Source: Caldibacillus thermoamylovorans (GTDB lineage: Bacteria > Bacillota > Bacilli > Bacillales > Caldibacillaceae). Taken from it: DNA of 64,000 nucleotides. The notes under the pieces are model-generated. The model made no database searches, had not been told where the DNA came from, and worked only from the letters and a program-made list of their open reading frames with translations. This document shows, in pieces, positions 58,575-64,000 of this stretch (the stretch's first letter is position 1; the number at the start of each line of letters is the position of its first letter). The stretch covers positions 62,001 through 126,000 of the forward strand of contig NZ_CCRF01000045.1 of the NCBI RefSeq assembly GCF_000751775.1, in the 5' to 3' direction. The position numbers were made by a program, and so were the translations under genes.

Positions 58575-59775
58575 TGGAATGCTCTCCCAGGAAGAAATCG
58601 ATGCTTTATTAAATGGAACAAAAGATACAGAAGAAGATACCCAATCACATTCGTCAGATGAAGAGAAAATTTTATCTCCCGTGGAAAAAGATGCCTTAGG
58701 GGAGATCGGTAATATATCATTCGGGAGTTCTGCAACAGCCCTTTCAACCTTGTTAAATCAAAAGGTGGAAATCACAACTCCTCATGTTTCCGTAATAAGG
58801 AAAAATCAGTTGGTTGAAGAATTTCCAAAACCTTATGTTGCCATCGCCGTCGATTACACAACCGGATTTCTCGGTTCAAATGTGTTGGTGATTAATCAAT
58901 ATGATGCCAGTGTCATCGCAGACTTAATGTTAGGCGGAACCGGACGGGATGTTGATTCGGAAATTGGTGAATTGCAACTGAGTGCCGTTCAAGAAGCAAT
59001 GAACCAAATGATGGGAAGTGCCGCAACGAGCATGTCGACCATTTTTCATAAACGGGTCGAAATTTCACCGCCAATTGTTGATTTATTAAATATCCCGGAA
59101 GGAAAAGGAACAGATAGTTTACCCACGGATGACTACTTGGTTAAAGTTTCTTTTCGCTTAATTGTGGGGGATTTAATCAATTCTTCTATTATGCAACTAT
59201 TACCGCTCCCATTTGCAAAAAGCTTAGTTTCTGATTTAATGCATAGTTCAGCAGAAGAAGCATCAGCGACGGTAATGGTTGATGATGTCACGGACTTAGA
59301 ACAAAAAGAAGAAATGTCTCAGCAGGTACCTAATCCGATGTACGGAAATACAGGGGGAGAAACTCCATTGCATTCTTACCAAGAGGAGTCACACTTGCAA
59401 AGGGACCCGGTAACATTTGGACATGCCGGACATTTGGAAACGGACGAGCGGAAAAAACATGTACAACCGGCAGTGTTTTCCGATTTTTCGCCAGTTCATA
59501 CAACCGAAGAAGAAAGCAGAAATTTACAAATGTTGTTTGATATTCCTTTACAAGTGACTGTTGAATTGGGAAGAACAACAAAAGTAGTGAAAGAGATACT
59601 GGAAATGTCATCAGGTTCAATAATTGAATTGGATAAATTAGCCGGGGAGCCGGTAGATATACTTGTTAACGGTAAATTAATTGCCAAAGGTGAAGTAGTA
59701 GTCATTGAGGAAAATTTTGGTGTTCGGATCACTGATATTATTAGCCAATCCGACAGAATCAAAAACATGAAATAG
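58564..59775 (+). CDS. fliY: flagellar switch phosphatase FliY
   Basis: FliN-type switch protein that also removes phosphate from CheY-P. The N-terminal LSQEEIDALLNG and two CheC-type active segments (EIGNISFGSSATALS and EAMNQMMGSAATSMS) precede a variable linker (about 240-310). A C-terminal FliN SpoA domain ends with ENFGVRITDI. The ATG at 58564 lies 9 bases after AAGGAGG; ATG 58558 is too close to that site. Length 403. Confidence 0.94.
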   Translation: MMNDGMLSQEEIDALLNGTKDTEEDTQSHSSDEEKILSPVEKDALGEIGNISFGSSATALSTLLNQKVEITTPHVSVIRKNQLVEEFPKPYVAIAVDYTTGFLGSNVLVINQYDASVIADLMLGGTGRDVDSEIGELQLSAVQEAMNQMMGSAATSMSTIFHKRVEISPPIVDLLNIPEGKGTDSLPTDDYLVKVSFRLIVGDLINSSIMQLLPLPFAKSLVSDLMHSSAEEASATVMVDDVTDLEQKEEMSQQVPNPMYGNTGGETPLHSYQEESHLQRDPVTFGHAGHLETDERKKHVQPAVFSDFSPVHTTEEESRNLQMLFDIPLQVTVELGRTTKVVKEILEMSSGSIIELDKLAGEPVDILVNGKLIAKGEVVVIEENFGVRITDIISQSDRIKNMK

Positions 59776-59793
59776 TATCAGGGGAGGATTCTT

Positions 59794-60156
59794 ATGTCAA
59801 AGAGAATACTGATTGTTGATGATGCAGCATTTATGAGAATGATGATTAAAGATATTTTGGTAAAAAACGGTTATGAAGTTGTAGGTGAAGCTAGCGATGG
59901 TGCACAAGCCGTTGAAAAATTTAAGGAACTTAATCCGGATCTTGTGACATTGGATATTACAATGCCTGAGGTGGATGGAATTGCTGCATTAAAACAAATT
60001 CGCGCAATTGATCCAAATGCAAAAGTCATTATGTGCTCAGCAATGGGGCAACAAGCTATGGTGATTGATGCCATTCAAGCCGGTGCAAAAGATTTCATCG
60101 TTAAACCTTTCCAAGCTGACCGTGTCTTGGAAGCTATTAAAAAGACATTATCTTAA
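59794..60156 (+). CDS. cheY: chemotaxis response regulator CheY
   Basis: Receives phosphate from CheA at Asp54 and signals to the FliM/FliY switch. The acidic pair in IVDDAAFM, Asp54 in TLDITMPEVDG and Lys104 in IVKPF are intact. There is no output domain (120 residues). GGGGAGG precedes the ATG. It lies between fliY and fliO as in B. subtilis. Confidence 0.96.
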   Translation: MSKRILIVDDAAFMRMMIKDILVKNGYEVVGEASDGAQAVEKFKELNPDLVTLDITMPEVDGIAALKQIRAIDPNAKVIMCSAMGQQAMVIDAIQAGAKDFIVKPFQADRVLEAIKKTLS

Positions 60157-60168
60157 ATTGGAAAATAA

Positions 60169-60197
60169 AACCGTTATTCTCGATTCCAATAATGGTT
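60169..60197 (+). other. hairpin between cheY and fliO
   Basis: AACCGTTATT (60169-60178) pairs with AATAATGGTT (60188-60197), one G-U pair and a 9-base loop. No T run follows. Confidence 0.4.
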
Positions 60198-60250
60198 ATT
60201 TGAATATTTCATTGTTTCATTTTCTGAAAGTAGGTGGCAGCTCGAAAATT

Positions 60251-60934
60251 ATGAATCGGATGAAAAGCGCCCTTTTAATCATTTTAATTATGACTTCATC
60301 CCTCTTCAATGTGGATGAAATGACTGTTCAAGCAGAAAGAAATGTCAATGACAGTGTTTATGAATATTTTCAGCAGCAGGATGAAGGAGCAGATCAAGAA
60401 AAGACCGAGAATAAATCGCTGCCCCCAAAAAATGAAACAGCTGAAGCTCCTTCGCAAAAAGTTGGTGTAACGGCATGGGATATCGTGAAGACCATTTTTA
60501 TGTTGGTCATTGTTATTGGCATGTTATTTGGATTGTTGAAATGGCTGCAAAAGAAAAACAATGTATCCCCTTCTGTACAAACAATGAAAAATTTAGGCGG
60601 AACCAATTTAGGCGGGAATCGGTCTGTTCAAATGATTAAAGTGGGGAATTCAATTTTGGTGGTTGGTATCGGTGAAAATGTAGAGCTTTTAAAGGAGATC
60701 AATGATGAACAAGAAGTAAACATGATTATTGACCAATTTCATAACCGTATGGAGCAAATGGTCAAGCCCCAAGACATGATTTCAAAATTGACAGCTCATT
60801 TAAAGACAAAAAAAGAAAATGCCGAGGAAAATCAATCATTTAAAAAAGAATTGGAAAAGCAATTGCATGGTATCGCCGAAAAGAGAAGGAAAGCATATGA
60901 AGAGAATGTGGAGAAAGGGTTTAAAGATAAATGA
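60251..60934 (+). CDS. fliO: flagellar export protein FliO (FliZ)
   Basis: Assists assembly of the FliP-Q-R export gate. An N-terminal signal-like segment (MKSALLIILIMTSSLF) is followed by an acidic linker. A membrane helix lies at about 81-100 (TIFMLVIVIGMLFGLLKWL) and a cytoplasmic domain carries GGNRSVQMIKVGNSILVVG. The start is ATG 60251, or possibly 60260; AGGTGG lies somewhat far upstream. It overlaps fliP by 4 bases. Confidence 0.85.
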   Translation: MNRMKSALLIILIMTSSLFNVDEMTVQAERNVNDSVYEYFQQQDEGADQEKTENKSLPPKNETAEAPSQKVGVTAWDIVKTIFMLVIVIGMLFGLLKWLQKKNNVSPSVQTMKNLGGTNLGGNRSVQMIKVGNSILVVGIGENVELLKEINDEQEVNMIIDQFHNRMEQMVKPQDMISKLTAHLKTKKENAEENQSFKKELEKQLHGIAEKRRKAYEENVEKGFKDK

Positions 60935-61596
60935 ATGAGTTTATGTCTTTATTTAATAATAGTGACCCGGAAACAGTATCAACATCAGTAAAGCTGTTAC
61001 TTCTCTTAACGGTTTTAACAATTGCACCAAGCATTTTAATCATGGTGACTTCTTTTACGAGAATTGTTATTGTATTATCATTTGTCAGAACGGGTCTCGG
61101 TACGCAACAAACTCCGCCAAACCAAGTGATTATCGGGTTAAGTTTATTTATGACATTTTTTATTATGGCTCCGACATTCAGTCAAGTAAATGATGAAGCA
61201 CTAAAGCCTTTATTTAATAATGAAATCAATTTAGAAGAAGCCTATAGTAAAGCGGTAGTACCATTTAAAGAATTTATGAGTAAATATACGAGACAGGAAG
61301 ATCTTGCGTTATTTTTAGAATATACCGGAGCGGAACCTCCCGAGTCGGTTGAGGACATTCCGTTATCAGCATTAGTTCCGGCATTTACCATCAGTGAATT
61401 AAAAACCGCATTTCAGATTGGTTTCATGATCTTTATTCCATTTCTCGTCATTGATATGGTGGTTGCAAGTGTCCTGATGTCGATGGGGATGATGATGTTA
61501 CCGCCGGTTATGATTTCACTGCCTTTTAAAATATTATTATTTGTTTTGGTAGATGGTTGGCATTTGGTTGTTAAATCATTGTTGCAAACTTTTTAA
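60931..61596 (+). CDS. fliP: flagellar export gate protein FliP
   Basis: Core membrane protein of the type III export gate. The family signature TSFTRIVIVLSFVR and the C-terminal DMVVASVLMSMGMMMLPP helices are present. Four membrane segments fit the 221 residues. It is translated in coupling with fliO. Confidence 0.96.
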   Translation: MNEFMSLFNNSDPETVSTSVKLLLLLTVLTIAPSILIMVTSFTRIVIVLSFVRTGLGTQQTPPNQVIIGLSLFMTFFIMAPTFSQVNDEALKPLFNNEINLEEAYSKAVVPFKEFMSKYTRQEDLALFLEYTGAEPPESVEDIPLSALVPAFTISELKTAFQIGFMIFIPFLVIDMVVASVLMSMGMMMLPPVMISLPFKILLFVLVDGWHLVVKSLLQTF

Positions 61597-61610
61597 GAAG
61601 GTGAACATAG

Positions 61611-61880
61611 TTGACTAGTGAATCAGTAATTACATTGGCAGAACAAGGAATTTATTCAATTTTAATTGTTTCGGGGCCGCTTCTCCTTATTGCATTGGTT
61701 GTCGGTTTAATTATTAGTATTTTCCAAGCGACCACGCAAATACAAGAACAAACATTAGCATTTGTTCCTAAAATCTTGGCGGTATTATTGGGAATGATTG
61801 TATTTGGACCCTGGATGGTCAGTCACATGGTTCAATATGCGGAAAATATCTTTTCAAATTTAACTAGATTTGTAGGTTGA
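61611..61880 (+). CDS. fliQ: flagellar export gate protein FliQ
   Basis: Small gate protein (89 residues) with two membrane helices. The central FQATTQIQEQTLAFVPK motif is characteristic. The start is TTG, with AAGAAGGTG upstream. Confidence 0.95.
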   Translation: MTSESVITLAEQGIYSILIVSGPLLLIALVVGLIISIFQATTQIQEQTLAFVPKILAVLLGMIVFGPWMVSHMVQYAENIFSNLTRFVG

Positions 61881-61884
61881 TTCA

Positions 61885-62658
61885 ATGGAAGTGTTGCTTA
61901 CTTCTATCCCTGTTTTTTTATTAGTCTTTATCCGAGTATTATCATTTTTTCTCGTTATACCGATTTTTTCATATCGAACCATCCCTGCTCGAGTGAAAAT
62001 TGGTCTGGCTCTTTATCTTGCTTATGTTATCGTCTTTACAATTGATACCGATCCGATTGAGTTCGATATGGTATATATTCTGTTAGTTATAAAGGAAGCA
62101 ATTGCCGGTATTGCACTGGGACTTATTGGTTACATTATTTTATCAGCTGTCCAAATTGCAGGTGGGTTTATCGACTTTCAAATGGGTTTTGCCATTGCCA
62201 ATGTGATTGATCCGCAAACCGGGGCTCAAAGTCCGATTTTAGGACAATATTTATATATTTTTGCATTCCTATTCTTATTATCGGTTAACGGTCATCATTT
62301 ATTAATAGATGGAATATATCAAAGTTATCAATTTATCCCGATTGATCAACCATTTTTACATTTTGGCGATGAAAACACAGTCAAATTGATTGGAAAAGTT
62401 TTCTCAGCGATGTTTATCATCGGTTTTCAAATGTCGGTTCCTGTTGTAGCCAGTCTGTTCTTGATTGATGTCGCTTTAGGTATCGTAGCGAGAACTGTTC
62501 CGCAAATGAATATTTTTGTCGTTGGCTTTCCTGTAAAAATTTTAGCAGGCATTATCATTCTTTTCATTGTTATGGGGACAATGATTTTTTCAGTCAAAAG
62601 TCTATTTGAACTATTGCTTTATTCATTGCGAGACTTGATGTCACTGCTTGGCGGCTAG
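61885..62658 (+). CDS. fliR: flagellar export gate protein FliR
   Basis: Polytopic gate protein that forms the export channel with FliP and FliQ. About six hydrophobic helices lie across 257 residues; the IPARVKIGLALYLA and VGFPVKILAGII motifs are typical. It lies 4 bases after fliQ. Confidence 0.95.
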   Translation: MEVLLTSIPVFLLVFIRVLSFFLVIPIFSYRTIPARVKIGLALYLAYVIVFTIDTDPIEFDMVYILLVIKEAIAGIALGLIGYIILSAVQIAGGFIDFQMGFAIANVIDPQTGAQSPILGQYLYIFAFLFLLSVNGHHLLIDGIYQSYQFIPIDQPFLHFGDENTVKLIGKVFSAMFIIGFQMSVPVVASLFLIDVALGIVARTVPQMNIFVVGFPVKILAGIIILFIVMGTMIFSVKSLFELLLYSLRDLMSLLGG

Positions 62659-62734
62659 CAAATAACTAATAGGAAACGGGCACAGTTTTTCACTTGTGTT
62701 TGGTCTGCTTGTTTTCATCAAAGGAAGATATCGA

Positions 62735-63811
62735 ATGTTAAAAGTGGATTTGCAATTTTTTGCGGAAGAAAAAACGGAAAAAGCGACCCCGAAAAAGCGT
62801 CAAGATGTACGAAAAAAGGGTCAGACCGCGAAAAGTCAAGATGTCAATACAGCTATTATTTTACTGGCAGTCTTTTTTGTTCTTTTATTTACAGGTTCAA
62901 ATATGCTGGAAGGTTTGAATCGCATTTTTTATCAAACTTTTGAAGAATATGTGTTTCAAGAAGTGACAACGAATACGATTGAAACAATAACGCTGGATTT
63001 GTTTCAGGAAATTTTCATGCTGGTAGGTCCGGTTATGTTGGCCGGATTTATAGCCGCATTACTGGCCAATTATATTCAAGTTGGGTTTATTAGTACAACA
63101 GAACCTTTGAAAATGAAGTTGGAAAAAATCGATCCGATCAAAGGATTTAAAAGAATTATTTCATTACGGGCTTTGGTTGAATTATTGAAATCAATTTTAA
63201 AAGTAGTCGTCATCGGTGCAATTGCTTTTGCTTTTTTATGGACTCATTTGAAGGAAATTCTTGGCCTTATTTTTAAATCGGCAGGAGCAAGTTTATCGGT
63301 TGTCGGTTCCATTACGGTAAAAATGGGTTTGTTTGCAACAGGGGGCCTGTTATTTTTGGCATTGCTGGATTATATGTATCAAAAATATGATTTCGAAAAA
63401 AGTATCCGTATGTCAAAACAAGATATTAAAGAAGAGTTTAAGAATACAGAAGGGGATCCGTTAATTAAGTCAAAAAGAAGACAGCGGCAAAGAGAAATTG
63501 CCTTTCACCGAATGATGCAGGAAATTCCGACCGCCGATGTCGTCATCACGAATCCTACCCACTATGCTGTTGCACTGAAATATGATGAGAGTAAAATGGA
63601 TGCACCTTTTGTAGTTGCCAAAGGTGTGGACTATTTGGCACAAAAAATAAAATATGTTGCAAAAGAAAACGGGGTCGTCATGATTGAAAACCGGCCATTA
63701 GCCAGAAGTCTTTATCACCAAACTGAAATTGGTCAGGCGATACCGGAAGAGTTTTTTAAAGCAGTTGCTGAAGTATTAGCATATGTATACCGGTTAAAAA
63801 AGAAAGTATAA
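62735..63811 (+). CDS. flhB: flagellar export switch protein FlhB
   Basis: Export-gate protein that changes substrate specificity from hook to filament after autocleavage. The N-terminal EKTEKATPKKRQDVRKKGQ, four membrane helices and the cleavage loop NPTH (Asn273-His276) are present. The C-terminal domain resembles ylqH. The ATG at 62735 follows AAAGGAAG; an in-frame start at 62696 is rejected. Length 358. Confidence 0.96.
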   Translation: MLKVDLQFFAEEKTEKATPKKRQDVRKKGQTAKSQDVNTAIILLAVFFVLLFTGSNMLEGLNRIFYQTFEEYVFQEVTTNTIETITLDLFQEIFMLVGPVMLAGFIAALLANYIQVGFISTTEPLKMKLEKIDPIKGFKRIISLRALVELLKSILKVVVIGAIAFAFLWTHLKEILGLIFKSAGASLSVVGSITVKMGLFATGGLLFLALLDYMYQKYDFEKSIRMSKQDIKEEFKNTEGDPLIKSKRRQRQREIAFHRMMQEIPTADVVITNPTHYAVALKYDESKMDAPFVVAKGVDYLAQKIKYVAKENGVVMIENRPLARSLYHQTEIGQAIPEEFFKAVAEVLAYVYRLKKKV

Positions 63812-63860
63812 AGAAATAGAACATGGTCGTTTTTTACTTATTTAGATAGGGGAGTAAGGA

Positions 63861-64000
63861 ATGAAACTAAAAGATTTATCTGTTGTTTTTGGTGTCATAC
63901 TTATTATTGTAATGCTTATTATTCCATTGCCGCCGGGAATGCTGAGCTTTTTAATTATCGTGAATATTTCCTTGGCTTTGCTTGTTCTTTTAGTGACGAT
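63861..64000 (+). CDS. flhA: flagellar export protein FlhA, N-terminal fragment at window end
   Basis: The first 46 codons are visible: MKLKDLSVVFGVI, then hydrophobic helices with IPLPPGMLSFLIIVNISLALLVLL, the usual FlhA beginning. GGGGAGTAAGGA precedes the ATG. The rest of the gene lies beyond the window, so the entry is partial only because of the edge. Confidence 0.9.
   Translation, partial: MKLKDLSVVFGVILIIVMLIIPLPPGMLSFLIIVNISLALLVLLVT

Noticed and set aside
1-64000. CRISPR array, prophage, integrative element, tRNA or rRNA genes
   Set aside because: No regularly spaced repeats, phage genes, integrase other than the housekeeping XerC, or stable RNA genes were recognised.

Overview
The window is a contiguous piece of chromosomal core genome from a low-GC, endospore-forming, motile member of the Bacillaceae. 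The evidence is the gene content and order, which follow the Bacillus subtilis coaBC-to-flhA segment almost gene for gene. It includes the 26-residue spore-coat protein SpoVM, the CodY regulator, the FapR operon with a readable FapR operator, the PrpC/PrkC pair and the fla/che operon. Base composition looks uniform and no prophage, insertion sequence with a transposase, CRISPR array, tRNA or rRNA was seen. The genus cannot be fixed from sequence alone; a moderately thermophilic Bacillaceae is possible but unproven.

Layout. (1) 184-11120, coaBC-priA-fmt-rsmB-prpC-prkC-rsgA-rpe-thiN: CoA synthesis, replication restart, initiator tRNA formylation, rRNA methylation, Ser/Thr phospho-signalling, ribosome assembly GTPase and thiamine diphosphate synthesis, mostly overlapping or closely spaced. 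(2) 11245-17736: spoVM, the divergent rpmB, yloU-fakA (fatty acid kinase), sdaAB-sdaAA (serine dehydratase) and recG. (3) 17798-21522: FapR-controlled lipid synthesis operon fapR-plsX-fabD-fabG, then acpP. (4) 21845-29198: rnc-smc-ftsY, a repeat-like spacer, then ylxM-ffh, joining RNA processing, chromosome organisation and the SRP pathway. (5) 29277-34610: rpsP-khpA-ylqD-rimM-trmD, rplS, lepB, rbgA, rnhB. (6) 34634-36165: ylqG-ylqH, a pair resembling the C-terminal halves of FliK and FlhB but lying outside the flagellar operon. (7) 36300-46014: sucCD, dprA, topA, a dispersed-repeat spacer, xerC-hslV-hslU-codY. (8) 46269-64000: the fla/che operon from flgB through flhB and the first 46 codons of flhA.

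What differs from the B. subtilis order: no def between priA and fmt, no rlmN between rsmB and prpC, no ylqB between ftsY and ylxM, and no trmFO between topA and xerC. The last two positions now carry palindromic, non-coding repeat-like sequence. A signal peptidase gene sits between rplS and rbgA, as in several other Bacillales.

This is mainly ordinary, highly conserved sequence, and I see no clear new biological system. The items most worth a second look are the orphan FliK-like/FlhB-like pair ylqG-ylqH, the two repeat-bearing spacers, several strong hairpins inside the flagellar operon, a dyad just upstream of the fla/che promoter, and an HslV whose best start gives an N-terminus without the serine described for the B. 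subtilis enzyme.
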